Shown: positions 7,568 through 15,707 of the stretch, in pieces
Layout of the letters: the number at the start of each line of letters is the position of its first letter
Position numbering within the stretch: the first letter of the stretch is position 1
NCBI GenBank assembly: GCA_002360535.1
Contig: DEQR01000059.1
Coordinates: forward strand, 119,120 to 140,125
Length of the DNA: 21,006 bases
From: Thiobacillus sp. UBA3361
GTDB taxonomy: Bacteria > Pseudomonadota > Gammaproteobacteria > Burkholderiales > Thiobacillaceae
Direction: 5' to 3'
Program-made: the position numbers and the translations under genes
The notes under the pieces: generated by a model
What the model was told of the DNA's origin: nothing
Databases searched by the model: none
What the model saw: only the letters and a program-made list of their open reading frames with translations

Positions 7568-8634
7568 AACCCAAGCTTTTCCTGCTCGTCCCCGTCCTCG
7601 CCGCGGTCGCGGCCGGCGTGTGGTGGACCCGCCACAGGGAGGCCCCGCCACGCACCGAACTGACCCTGCACGGCAACGTGGACATCCGTCAGGTGGAGCT
7701 GGCCTTCAACGCCAACGGCCGCATCGACCGGGTTCTGGTGCGCGAGGGCAAGCGGGTGAAGCAAGGCCAGTTGTTGGCCACCTTGGACACCGAGCGCCTC
7801 GGGTTGGCCAAGGCGCAGGCCGAGGCGCAGGCGGGCGCGCAGCGCCAGGTCTTGGCCCGCCTTCGGGCCGGTTCGCGGCCGGAGGAGATCGCCCAGGCGC
7901 GGGCGCAACGCGACGCGGCCAGGGTGGCCGTCGCCGACGCCGAGACCTTCTACCAGCGCCAGGTGGATCTGGTGGCCAAGAACTTCATCTCCAGGCAGCA
8001 GGCGGACAGCGCCGCGTTCGCCGTGGACAAGGCGCGTGCGCTGTTGAAGGTCGCCGAGGAGGGGTTGCGCCTGGCCGAGTTGGGGCCGCGCCAGGAAGAC
8101 GTGGCGGCGGCGGCGGCGAATCTGAAGGCCAGCGAGGCGGCGGTGGCGGTAATCGAGCGCGATCTGAGCGAGGGCGGCTTGCACGCCCCGGCCGACGGCG
8201 TGATCGAAAACCGCATCCTGCAACCCGGCGACATGGCATCGCCCAGCAAGCCGGTGTTCACCCTGGCGTTGACCGACCCGGTCTGGATACGCACCTGGCT
8301 GCTGGAAGGCGACCTGGGCCGGGTGCCGGTGGGCGCACGCGCCGTGGTCAGCACCGACAGCCACCCCGAGAAGCGTTACAAGGCCTGGGTGGGCTTCATC
8401 TCTCCCAGCGCGGAATTCACCCCCAAGTCCGTGGAGACCGCCGAGGTACGCACCAGCCTGGTCTATCAGGCGCGCGTGTTTGTCTGCGAGGGCCAGGATC
8501 GGTTGCGTTTGGGGATGCCGGCGACGGTGACGATTCCCCTGGATCAGACGCCTCCGCCCGAAGTACATGACCCTTGCCGTGACGGCGGGCAGGAGCATTC
8601 TCCCCCTCCCGCCGGGGGCGGGGCCAAACGCTGA
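7564..8634 (+). CDS. ybhG: HlyD-family membrane fusion protein, YbhG type
   Basis: Periplasmic adaptor of 356 aa for the ABC-2 exporter encoded downstream. There is an N-terminal membrane anchor or signal (residues 4-21), then a first lipoyl half (LTLHGNVDIRQVELAFNA, VLVREGKRVKQGQLLATLD). A long helical hairpin (about 80-195) includes LRAGSRPEEIAQARAQRDAA and QRQVDLVAKNFISRQQADS. The second lipoyl half contains LHAPADGVIENRILQPGDMA, followed by a beta-barrel. This layout matches E. coli YbhG (332 aa). The ATG at 7564 has GAGGAG upstream and overlaps the tetR stop. The last 22 or so residues, after IPLDQTPPP, are low in complexity, encoded by a GC-rich tract, and absent from typical relatives as I know them. 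Confidence 0.88.
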   Translation: MKPKLFLLVPVLAAVAAGVWWTRHREAPPRTELTLHGNVDIRQVELAFNANGRIDRVLVREGKRVKQGQLLATLDTERLGLAKAQAEAQAGAQRQVLARLRAGSRPEEIAQARAQRDAARVAVADAETFYQRQVDLVAKNFISRQQADSAAFAVDKARALLKVAEEGLRLAELGPRQEDVAAAAANLKASEAAVAVIERDLSEGGLHAPADGVIENRILQPGDMASPSKPVFTLALTDPVWIRTWLLEGDLGRVPVGARAVVSTDSHPEKRYKAWVGFISPSAEFTPKSVETAEVRTSLVYQARVFVCEGQDRLRLGMPATVTIPLDQTPPPEVHDPCRDGGQEHSPPPAGGGAKR

Positions 8635-8647
8635 CTCGGCCCAGCCC

Positions 8648-10402
8648 ATGTCCGCCGGCGCCGTCCTCACCGCCACCGGCCTGGCGAAGTCCTTCCAGGC
8701 CGGCAAACGCCGCGTACAGGCCCTGGACGGTGTCAGCTTCAGCATCGAACCGGGCGTGGTGACCGGCCTGATCGGCCCGGACGGCGCCGGCAAGACCACT
8801 CTGATGCGCCTGGCCGCCGGGCTGCTGACCCCCGATGCCGGCACGATCGAGGTGCTGGGCCTGGACGCCACCCAGGACTCCCTGGCGGTGCAGGCCGCCC
8901 TGGGCTACATGCCGCAGCGCTTTGGGCTTTACGAAGACCTGAGCGTGCGCGAGAACCTGGACCTCTACGCCGACCTGCAAGGCGTACCCCGTGCGGAGCG
9001 GCAGGCCCGCTACGACGAACTGATGCGCATGACCGGTCTGGCCCCCTTCATGGGCCGGCTCGCCGGGCGCCTGTCCGGCGGCATGAAGCAGAAGCTGGGC
9101 CTGGCCTGCACCCTGGTGCGGGCGCCGCGGCTGTTGTTGCTGGATGAACCGACGGTGGGGGTCGATCCGGTCTCGCGCCGCGAGTTGTGGGCCATCATCG
9201 ACCGACTGATCCGGGGCGAGGGCATGAGCGTGTTGCTGTCCACCGCCTATCTCGACGAGGCCGAGCGCTGCGCCGTGGTTGTCCTGCTGCACGAGGGCCG
9301 GGTCCTCGACCAGGGGCCGCCGCAAGCGCTGCGCGAGCGCATGTCCGGGCGGATCTGGGCGGTCTCCGGCGCGGGCCGCCGCCACCGCGATCTGCAGCTG
9401 GCCCTGGACGGCCGGCCGGGCGTGGTCGATGCCCTGGTTCAGGGCGAGCACGTGCGACTGGTCACCGACGCTGCCGCCGACGCTCGCGGGCTGCTGCGCG
9501 ATGCCGGACTCACCGATGCACGGCTGATGCCCCTGCCGCCGAGGTTCGAGGACAGTTTCATCGACCTGCTGCGCGCCCTGGGCGAGCCCGATACCGCCGG
9601 ACTGGAGATGGACGGCGTGGCGCAAGACGCGTCTGAAAACGGCGACACGGTGATCCAGGTGGATAATCTGCGCCGCCGCTTCGGCGACTTCTGGGCGGTC
9701 GATGGGGTGAGCTTCGAGGTGCGGCGTGGCGAGATCTTCGGCCTGCTGGGGGCCAACGGGGCCGGGAAATCGACCACCTTCCGCATGCTTTGCGGCCTGC
9801 TGCCGGCCAGCGCCGGCAGCCTGCGCGTCGCCGGGCTGGACCTGCGCCACGCGGCGGCTGAGGCGCGCGCGCGCATCGGCTACATGTCGCAGAAATTCTC
9901 CCTCTACGGAAACCTCAGTGTCACCCAGAACCTGGCCTTCTTCGCCAGCGCCTACAACCTGGCCGGCAAGGCGCGCACGGAGCGCATCGCCTGGGCGCTG
10001 CGTGAATTCGTGCTGTCCGCCTACGCCGAGCAGCTCTCCGGCGAACTGCCGCTCGGCTACAAGCAGCGCCTGGCCATGGCCTGCGCGCTGATGCACCGGC
10101 CGGAAATCCTGTTCCTGGACGAGCCCACCTCCGGCATCGATCCGCTGGCGCGGCGCGAATTCTGGCGGCGCATCAACGCCCTGGCGCGCGCCGGAGTGAC
10201 GGTGCTGGTAACCACCCACTTCATGGAAGAGGCGGAATACTGCGACCGCCTGGCCATCATGGCCGCCGGCAAGATACTCGCGACGGGGGAGCCGGCCGCC
10301 ATCAAGGCCCTGGCGCGCACTCTGGCACATCCCGAACCCAGCATGGAGGATGCCTTCATCCGCCTGGTGGAAGGGGATGCCGTCCAGGAGCGGGCGGCAT
10401 GA
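8648..10402 (+). CDS. ybhF: Double ABC ATPase of a YbhGFSR-type exporter
   Basis: Cytoplasmic ATPase of 584 aa with two ABC domains in one chain, near the length of E. coli YbhF (578). Domain 1 has Walker A GPDGAGKT (43-50), signature LSGGMKQ (142-148), Walker B LLLLDEP (162-168), but STAYLDEAE where the H-loop histidine should be. Domain 2 has Walker A GANGAGKS (368-375), a degenerate signature LSGELPLGYKQR (463-474), Walker B ILFLDEP (487-493) and a proper H-loop TTHFMEEAE. One composite site is therefore canonical and one degenerate. I chose 8648 because the ABC domain starts straight after it and the length fits; an in-frame ATG at 8567 would add 27 odd residues inside ybhG. The stop overlaps the next gene as ATGA. 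Confidence 0.92.
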   Translation: MSAGAVLTATGLAKSFQAGKRRVQALDGVSFSIEPGVVTGLIGPDGAGKTTLMRLAAGLLTPDAGTIEVLGLDATQDSLAVQAALGYMPQRFGLYEDLSVRENLDLYADLQGVPRAERQARYDELMRMTGLAPFMGRLAGRLSGGMKQKLGLACTLVRAPRLLLLDEPTVGVDPVSRRELWAIIDRLIRGEGMSVLLSTAYLDEAERCAVVVLLHEGRVLDQGPPQALRERMSGRIWAVSGAGRRHRDLQLALDGRPGVVDALVQGEHVRLVTDAAADARGLLRDAGLTDARLMPLPPRFEDSFIDLLRALGEPDTAGLEMDGVAQDASENGDTVIQVDNLRRRFGDFWAVDGVSFEVRRGEIFGLLGANGAGKSTTFRMLCGLLPASAGSLRVAGLDLRHAAAEARARIGYMSQKFSLYGNLSVTQNLAFFASAYNLAGKARTERIAWALREFVLSAYAEQLSGELPLGYKQRLAMACALMHRPEILFLDEPTSGIDPLARREFWRRINALARAGVTVLVTTHFMEEAEYCDRLAIMAAGKILATGEPAAIKALARTLAHPEPSMEDAFIRLVEGDAVQERAA

Positions 10403-11535
10403 TGGCCAGCCGACGCGGCGGCCCGGCCATGCGCCTGGGCGGCCTGGTGCGCAAGGAATTCCTGCAGATCGTGCGCGACCCGAGCAGCATTGCCATCGCC
10501 TTCGTGATGCCCCTCTTCCTGCTCATCCTGTTCGGCTACGGTGTCTCCCTGGATGCCGACCACGTGCCGGTGGCCCTGGTGGACGAGGCGCCCTCGGCGG
10601 ACAGCACCGACTTTCTGGCCAGCCTGGCGGCCAGCCATTATTTCGCCCCGGTCCATGCGCGCACCGTGACCGAGGCGGAAGCGGCGCTGCGGGACGGCCG
10701 GGTGAACGCCATTGTCCACGTCCGCGCCAATTTCGCCGAGCGACTGCGCCGGCCGGACGGCGCGCCCGTCCAGGTGATCGTCAACGGCGTCGATGCCAAC
10801 ACCGCGCGGCTCGCCCAGGGCTATGTCGAGGGCGCCTGGGGCAGCTGGCTGGCGCGCCGGGCGACCGAACGCGGCCAGGCGCTGACCACACCTGCGCGCT
10901 TGGAGCAACGCATCTGGTACAACCCGGAGGTGAAGAGCCGCCATTACCTGGTGCCGGGTCTGGTGGCCATCATCATGACCCTCATCGGCGCCCTGCTCAC
11001 CGCCCTGGTCATGGCCCGCGAGTGGGAGCGCGGCACCATGGAGGCCCTGCTGGTCACCCCGGCGAGCATGAGCGAAATCCTGCTGGGCAAGCTGATTGCC
11101 TATTTCGTCCTCGGCACCGGCGGCATGCTGCTCACCGTGGGCTTGGCGGTGTTCCTGTTCCACGTGCCGTTACGCGGATCGTTCTGGGTGCTGTGGGCGT
11201 GCGCCTCGCTGTTCCTGCTCGCCGCCCTGGGCATGGGCCTGACCATCTCCACCCTGGCGCGCAGCCAGTTCGTGGCCGGACAGATCGCCATCATCGCCAC
11301 CTTCCTGCCCGCCTTCCTGCTCTCCGGCTTCATCTTCGACATCGACAGCATGCCGGCCCCGGTGCGGGGCGTGACCCACGTGATCTTGGCGCGCTACTTC
11401 GTGTCCATCGTGCAGACCCTGTTCCTGGCCGGCGACGTCTGGTCGGTGGTGCTGCCCAACGCGCTGGCGCTGGCGTTGATGGCGGCGGTCTTTCTCGGCA
11501 TCACCTGGCGCAAATCGCGCAAACGCCTGGAATGA
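10399..11535 (+). CDS. ybhS: ABC-2 type permease, YbhS type
   Basis: Inner-membrane permease of 378 aa (E. coli YbhS is 377). One N-terminal helix (SIAIAFVMPLFLLILFGYGV) follows a cytoplasmic VRKEFLQIVRDP motif. A large periplasmic domain spans about residues 50-180 (containing NGVDANTARLAQGYVEG and WYNPEVKSRHYLVPG), then five helices. The loop MAREWERGTMEALLVTPASMSEILLGK is the typical ABC-2 coupling segment (EREXGTxExLLxTP). It should pair with the following permease as a heterodimer driven by the double ATPase. Both ends overlap neighbours by ATGA, a strong sign of tight co-translation. E. coli relatives are linked to drug tolerance; the substrate here is not known. Confidence 0.93.
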   Translation: MMASRRGGPAMRLGGLVRKEFLQIVRDPSSIAIAFVMPLFLLILFGYGVSLDADHVPVALVDEAPSADSTDFLASLAASHYFAPVHARTVTEAEAALRDGRVNAIVHVRANFAERLRRPDGAPVQVIVNGVDANTARLAQGYVEGAWGSWLARRATERGQALTTPARLEQRIWYNPEVKSRHYLVPGLVAIIMTLIGALLTALVMAREWERGTMEALLVTPASMSEILLGKLIAYFVLGTGGMLLTVGLAVFLFHVPLRGSFWVLWACASLFLLAALGMGLTISTLARSQFVAGQIAIIATFLPAFLLSGFIFDIDSMPAPVRGVTHVILARYFVSIVQTLFLAGDVWSVVLPNALALALMAAVFLGITWRKSRKRLE

Positions 11536-12647
11536 ACGCCCTGCGCCGCATCCTCGCCCTGGTCCGCAAGGAGTTCCTGACCTTGCTGAAGGACCCGAAA
11601 AGCCGCATGGTGCTGATCGTGCCGCCCATGATCCAGCTCATGGTCTTCGGTTACGCCGCCAGCTTCGACCTGAAGGACATCCCCTACGCCCTGTACAACG
11701 AGGACGGCGGCCAGGCCTCGCGCGACCTGATGGCGCGTTTCGAAGGCGCACCGGCTTTTCATCGCGTAGCGGTGTTGAACGCAGAACAGCAGATCGCACC
11801 CCTGGTCGATCGCCGCGACGTCCTGATGGTCATCCATCTCGGGCAGCGCTTCAGCGCCGAGCTGCTCTCCGGTGGCGGCGCGCCGGTGCAGGTGATCATC
11901 GACGGGCGCAACTCCAACACCGCCATGATCGCCATGGGCTACGCCCGTGCCGTGGTGGATGGGTTCAACCGCGACTGGCGCGCGGCGCGCGGTCTGCCGA
12001 ACCTGCCCGCGCGGCTGGAGACGCGCGCCTGGTTCAACCCCAACCTGGAAAGCCGCTGGTTCTTCATCCCCGGCATCATCGGCATGATCACCCTGGTGAC
12101 CACCATGCTGGTGACCGCCCTGACCGTGGCCCGCGAGCGCGAGCAGGGCACCTTCGACCAACTCCTGATCACCCCCATGCGCCCCGCCGAGATCCTGTTC
12201 GGCAAGGCCCTCCCCGGTTTCATCGTCGGCCACATCCAGGCGACGGTAATCCTGCTCATCGCCGTGTTCTGGTTCCAGGTGCCGCTGCTGGGCAGCGTGC
12301 CGGCCCTCTACGGCGGCCTGGCGCTGTTCCTGATGTCCGGTGTAGGCGCCGGGCTGCTCATCTCCTCACTGGCGGTCACCCAGCAGCAAGGCCTGCTGGG
12401 TGCCTTCCTGTTCATGGTACCGGCGGTCATCCTGTCCGGCTTCGCCACACCCATCGCCAACATGCCCGAGGCGGTGCAGACCCTGACCCTGATCGACCCG
12501 TTGCGTTACTTCCTGGTCATCCTGCGCAAGGTATTCCTGGAGGGCGCCGGCTTCGCCGTGCTGGCCGACCAATACTGGCCGATGGCGATCATCGGCGTGG
12601 GCGCGCTGGGCCTGGCCAGCGGGTTGTTCCGGCACAGGCTCTACTAA
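11532..12647 (+). CDS. ybhR: ABC-2 type permease, YbhR type
   Basis: Second ABC-2 permease of the exporter, 371 aa (E. coli YbhR is 368). It begins MNALRRILALVRKEFLTLLKDP, then a first helix (MVLIVPPMIQLMVFGYAASF) and a periplasmic domain with IDGRNSNTAMIAMGYARAV and WFNPNLESRWFFIPGI. Five C-terminal helices follow. The coupling loop is VAREREQGTFDQLLITPMRPAEILFGKALPG. It is a paralogue of the preceding permease, as the shared WxNPxxxSR and GTxxxLLxTP blocks show. The start at 11532 overlaps the ybhS stop (ATGA); the longer open frame upstream is only an out-of-frame shadow of ybhF and ybhS. It is the last gene of the operon, and no terminator is evident after it. Confidence 0.93.
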   Translation: MNALRRILALVRKEFLTLLKDPKSRMVLIVPPMIQLMVFGYAASFDLKDIPYALYNEDGGQASRDLMARFEGAPAFHRVAVLNAEQQIAPLVDRRDVLMVIHLGQRFSAELLSGGGAPVQVIIDGRNSNTAMIAMGYARAVVDGFNRDWRAARGLPNLPARLETRAWFNPNLESRWFFIPGIIGMITLVTTMLVTALTVAREREQGTFDQLLITPMRPAEILFGKALPGFIVGHIQATVILLIAVFWFQVPLLGSVPALYGGLALFLMSGVGAGLLISSLAVTQQQGLLGAFLFMVPAVILSGFATPIANMPEAVQTLTLIDPLRYFLVILRKVFLEGAGFAVLADQYWPMAIIGVGALGLASGLFRHRLY

Positions 12648-12718
12648 GCGGGCACGGCGGGCAGGAAGGGGCGGATATGCTAAGCTTCCCAGGGTTTTCA
12701 GGCAGTTGGGGAAGAACC

Positions 12719-13372
12719 ATGGATTACGAACTGGCACGCCACAACATGATCGAGCAGCAGATCCGGCCCTGGGAGGTCCTCGACCAGCGGGTGTTGGACC
12801 TGATGCAGCGAGTGAAGCGGGAAGACTTCGTCCCGCCCCAATACCGCTCCCTGGCCTTTGTCGATATGGAAATCCCGCTCGGCCACGGGGTCTCGATGTG
12901 GGCGCCGAAGATCGAGGCGCGGGTGCTGCAGGCCCTGGCCATCCAGCCACAGGACCGGGTGCTCGAGGTCGGCACCGGCAGCGGCTACTTCACCGCCCTG
13001 CTGGCCAGCCAGGCCATGCAGGTGGTCAGCGTGGAGATCGAGACGGAATTGCGCACCGATGCCGAGGCCAAGCTGCGTGCCCATGGTTTCGCCAACGCCA
13101 CCTGCAAGCAGGGCGACGCCGCGCGCGACTGGTCCGAGGACGGCCAGTTCGACGTCATCGTCCTCACCGGCTCCTGCCCGGTATTGCCCGAGGCCTACCT
13201 GCAACGATTAAAGCCGGGCGGCCGGTTGTTCGTTATTGTGGGTGAGGCACCCGCCATGGAGGCTACCCTGATCACTCGTACCAGCCACGAGAGTTACCGC
13301 GCCGACAACCTGTTCGAGACCAGTGTCTCGAGCCTGCGCAACGCCCCCCAGCCCGAAACCTTCGTTTTCTAG
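12719..13372 (+). CDS. Protein-L-isoaspartate O-methyltransferase family protein (divergent)
   Basis: SAM-dependent methyltransferase of 217 aa. The N-terminus (HNMIEQQIRPWEVLDQRVL) is the one usual for the PCMT family in betaproteobacteria, and motif I LEVGTGSGYFTALLA binds SAM. True isoaspartate repair enzymes carry a GQTIS-P substrate motif before motif I; here the matching stretch reads GHGVSMWAPK, so the repair activity is doubtful. The chosen ATG has GGGGAAG upstream, and the longer in-frame ATG at 12677 adds intergenic-looking sequence. It precedes a rhodanese gene and tolC, an arrangement I recall from other betaproteobacteria. The fold assignment is firm; the substrate is uncertain. 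Confidence 0.85.
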   Translation: MDYELARHNMIEQQIRPWEVLDQRVLDLMQRVKREDFVPPQYRSLAFVDMEIPLGHGVSMWAPKIEARVLQALAIQPQDRVLEVGTGSGYFTALLASQAMQVVSVEIETELRTDAEAKLRAHGFANATCKQGDAARDWSEDGQFDVIVLTGSCPVLPEAYLQRLKPGGRLFVIVGEAPAMEATLITRTSHESYRADNLFETSVSSLRNAPQPETFVF

Positions 13373-13382
13373 AGTCCCGGGG

Positions 13383-13706
13383 ATGCTGCATATCAGACCG
13401 GCCGAGTTGAAGGCCCGGCTGGACGACGCGAGCCAAGCCAAACCCCTGTTGCTGGACGTGCGCGAGCCCTGGGAGTTTGCCCTGTGCCGCATCGAGGGCG
13501 CCCAGTCCATGCCCATGCAGGGCATCCCGGCGCGCATCGGTGAACTGGATCCGCAGCAGGAGATCGTCTGCATCTGCCACCATGGCGTGCGCAGCTTCCA
13601 CGTGGCCCGTTTCCTGGAACACAACGGTTTCACCAATGTCGTCAATCTGACCGGCGGTGTGGATGGCTGGGCCAAGGAGGCCGATCCCACCATGCCCACT
13701 TATTGA
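13383..13706 (+). CDS. Single-domain rhodanese-like sulfurtransferase
   Basis: Small cytoplasmic protein, 107 aa, the size of GlpE. It has the rhodanese fold order: LLLDVREPWEFALCRIEGA (about 25-45), then the active-site loop in IVCICHHGVRS with the catalytic Cys of CHHGVRS (CxxGxRS), and the closing NVVNLTGGVDGWAKE. The cysteine would carry a persulfide from thiosulfate or another donor. The start at 13383 matches the beginning of homologous domains; upstream in-frame codons overlap pcm. Only 10 bases separate it from the pcm-like gene and 12 from tolC, so the three are probably one transcript. The biological partner is not identifiable. Confidence 0.92.
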   Translation: MLHIRPAELKARLDDASQAKPLLLDVREPWEFALCRIEGAQSMPMQGIPARIGELDPQQEIVCICHHGVRSFHVARFLEHNGFTNVVNLTGGVDGWAKEADPTMPTY

Positions 13707-13718
13707 GGTTTACATCCC

Positions 13719-15023
13719 ATGCGTCTGAACCTGATTTTCCTCGCAACGCTGGCGGCCGCCGTCCCAGCTCACGCGGCCAACCTTAGCGAGATCTATCAGA
13801 TGGCCCTGCAGAACGACCCGATCTATGCCGCGGCCGTGCAGGCTTCCATCGCGGGCAAGGAGAAAGAGGTCCAGGGCAAAGCCGGGCTGCTCCCGACGAT
13901 ACAGTTGGGCGCCAACTTGACCGGGAACCAAAGCGACACATCGATCAGTTCCAGCCGCGACTACACCTCCCATGGCTTCTCCCTGTCCCTGAACCAACCG
14001 GTCTATCGCAAGCAAAACCTGGAGACCTACGAGCAGGGCAAGCTGCAGGCCCTGTTGGCCGAGCAGCAGTTGCGACTGGCCCGGCAGGACCTGATCCTGC
14101 GCGTCAGCGTGGCGTATTTCGATCTGCTTCAGGCCGAGGACAACCTGACCACCGCCCAGGCGGAGAAAAAGGCCTTCGCCGAACAGCTGGCCCAGGCCCG
14201 GCGCAGTTTCGAGGTGGGTGTGGTCACCATCGTGGATGCCCACGAAGCGCAGGCCCGCCATGACCTGGCCACGGCCCGCGAGATCGCCGCCCAGAACGAT
14301 CTGGAGGCCAAGCGCCGTGTCCTCGAGAAGCTCATCAACGCCTCCGCGCCGCAACTGGCGACCCTCAAGGAGCAGGCCGTCATTGCCCTGCCCGAGCCCA
14401 ACAACATGGACGCCTGGGCCAAACAGGCGCAGGAGAACAGCCTGTCGGTGAGCGCCAGCCAGACCTCGCAAGAGATCAGCGCGCGCGAAGTGGAGCGGCA
14501 GCGGGGCGGCCGCTATCCCACCCTGGATCTGGTCGCCCGCTACACCGACAGCCGCAACACCTCATTGGGCATTACGACCAAGGGCGACAGCCAGTCCGCC
14601 TTGCTGGGCCTGGAACTGGGCTGGACCGCTTACCAGGGTGGCGCCATCAGTTCCCGCATCCGCGAGGCCCAGGCCAACTTGGAAAAGGCCCGCCAGGAGT
14701 TGGAGAACACCCGCCGCCAGGCCGCCCTGGATGCCCGCCAGGCCTACCTGGGCGTGGTTTCCGGCGATGCCCAGTCCAAGGCCCTGGGGGCCGCCCTGGT
14801 GTCCAGCGAATCGCAACTCAAGTCCACCATGCTGGGCCTGGAGGTGGGGGTACGCACGCGGGTGGATGTGCTCAACGCCCAGCAGCAGCTGTCCACCACC
14901 AAGCGTGACCTTTCCTCGGCCCGCTACAGCGCCATCGTCAACGGCCTGAACCTGAAAGCCGCCTCCGGCACACTGATGGAAGACGATCTCAAGGCGGTGG
15001 ACGGGCTGTTGCAGGCACGCTGA
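13719..15023 (+). CDS. tolC: TolC-family outer-membrane channel protein
   Basis: Outer-membrane efflux channel of 434 aa forming a trimeric tunnel for type I secretion and drug pumps. Signal peptide residues 1-19 (MRLNLIFLATLAAAVPAHA) have an AHA cleavage site. Two OEP repeats follow. The first begins NLSEIYQMALQNDPIYAAAVQ, typical of TolC, with the strand segment YTSHGFSLSLNQPVYRK. The second holds LLGLELGWTAYQGGAISSRI and the helix pair ending VGVRTRVDVLNAQQQLSTTKRDL. GAGG lies 10 bases before the ATG. Two adaptor-dependent pumps in this window lack their own channel gene, so this protein is a candidate partner for both. It is slightly shorter than E. coli TolC. Confidence 0.93.
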   Translation: MRLNLIFLATLAAAVPAHAANLSEIYQMALQNDPIYAAAVQASIAGKEKEVQGKAGLLPTIQLGANLTGNQSDTSISSSRDYTSHGFSLSLNQPVYRKQNLETYEQGKLQALLAEQQLRLARQDLILRVSVAYFDLLQAEDNLTTAQAEKKAFAEQLAQARRSFEVGVVTIVDAHEAQARHDLATAREIAAQNDLEAKRRVLEKLINASAPQLATLKEQAVIALPEPNNMDAWAKQAQENSLSVSASQTSQEISAREVERQRGGRYPTLDLVARYTDSRNTSLGITTKGDSQSALLGLELGWTAYQGGAISSRIREAQANLEKARQELENTRRQAALDARQAYLGVVSGDAQSKALGAALVSSESQLKSTMLGLEVGVRTRVDVLNAQQQLSTTKRDLSSARYSAIVNGLNLKAASGTLMEDDLKAVDGLLQAR

Positions 15024-15121
15024 GCTTGCCGCGCCGCAATTCGCCAAGCTTCCCCGCCCCCCTCCCATAGGCCCGGAACACTGGGCGCGGCGGAGCCGCA
15101 TGGGGATCAGAAGTCCCCCGC

Positions 15122-15535
15122 CTACATGAGCCGCATGTAGTCCTTGTAGATGCAGCGGTCCATGATCACGGTGAGCCCTGCCACGCGTGCTTTCTCCGCT
15201 GCCGCCTCGTGGACGATGCCTTCCTGTATCCAGATGGCCGGCGCGCCGATGGCCAGGCATTCGTCCACCACGCCGGGGATGTGCTCGGCTGCGCGGAACA
15301 CGTCCACCAGGTCCACCGGGAAGGGGATGTCCGCCAGGCTGGGGTAGGCCTTCTCGCCCAGCACCTCGTCCACCGCCGGGCGCACCGGCACGATGCGGTA
15401 GCCCCAGCGCTGCAAGGCCTGTGAGACGCCGAAGCTGGGCCGTCCCGGCTTGGGCGACAGACCCACCACGGCGATGGTCTTCACCCGCTTCAATAACGCT
15501 CGGATGGTGTCGTCGGATGGGTTGCTGAAGGCCAT
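15122..15535 (-). CDS. yccU: YccU-type CoA-binding protein
   Basis: Small cytoplasmic protein of 137 aa with a CoA-binding Rossmann fold like that of succinyl-CoA synthetase alpha. Visible blocks: TIAVVGLSPKPGRPSFGVSQ (about 19-38), a loop holding YRIVPVRPAVDEVLGEKAYPSL, VDLVDVFRAAEHIPGVVDE, and IWIQEGIVHEAAAEKARVAG, ending MDRCIYKDYMRL. E. coli YccU has the same length. The start at 15535 has AGGAGA 8 bases upstream; the open frame continues upstream without recognisable homology. It converges on tolC across a 98-base gap with no clear terminator. Its physiological role is unknown in the family. Confidence 0.9.
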   Translation of the reverse strand: MAFSNPSDDTIRALLKRVKTIAVVGLSPKPGRPSFGVSQALQRWGYRIVPVRPAVDEVLGEKAYPSLADIPFPVDLVDVFRAAEHIPGVVDECLAIGAPAIWIQEGIVHEAAAEKARVAGLTVIMDRCIYKDYMRLM

Positions 15536-15579
15536 GGGATGTCTCCTGACTGAACTGGATGAGATGGGTCGGGTGGGGC

Positions 15580-15611
15580 GTGAGTGCGAAAACCGGTGAG
15601 TGCGAAAACCG
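15580..15611. repeat. Perfect tandem duplication of a 16-mer
   Basis: GTGAGTGCGAAAACCG occurs twice back to back (15580-15595 and 15596-15611) in the 172-base gap before the YccU-type gene. It could be a duplicated protein-binding site or replication slippage. The rest of that gap holds the ribosome binding site and nothing else I can name. Confidence 0.85.
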
Positions 15612-15707
15612 ATATGGCCATGGGCAGCGCGGAAGAGATAGGTGCGAACGGCCGCGAGTCTTGCGCGGGACCTCTTGTGGAAAGCGCTGAGCGGAGGTCT
15701 CGTCGGA

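Noticed and set aside
8417..10330. Long minus-strand open frame (637 codons) opposite ybhF
   Set aside because: Low-complexity translation with no motifs, while the opposite strand encodes intact ABC motifs throughout.
10350..11531. Upstream extension of the ybhR frame giving a 765-residue protein
   Set aside because: The extra part is an out-of-frame arginine/proline-rich reading of ybhF and ybhS; the ATGA overlap at 11532 marks the true start.
15024..15121. Possible bidirectional terminator between tolC and yccU
   Set aside because: Only small stems (for example GCGGC/GCCGC and GGGGA/TCCCC) without any T tract on either strand.
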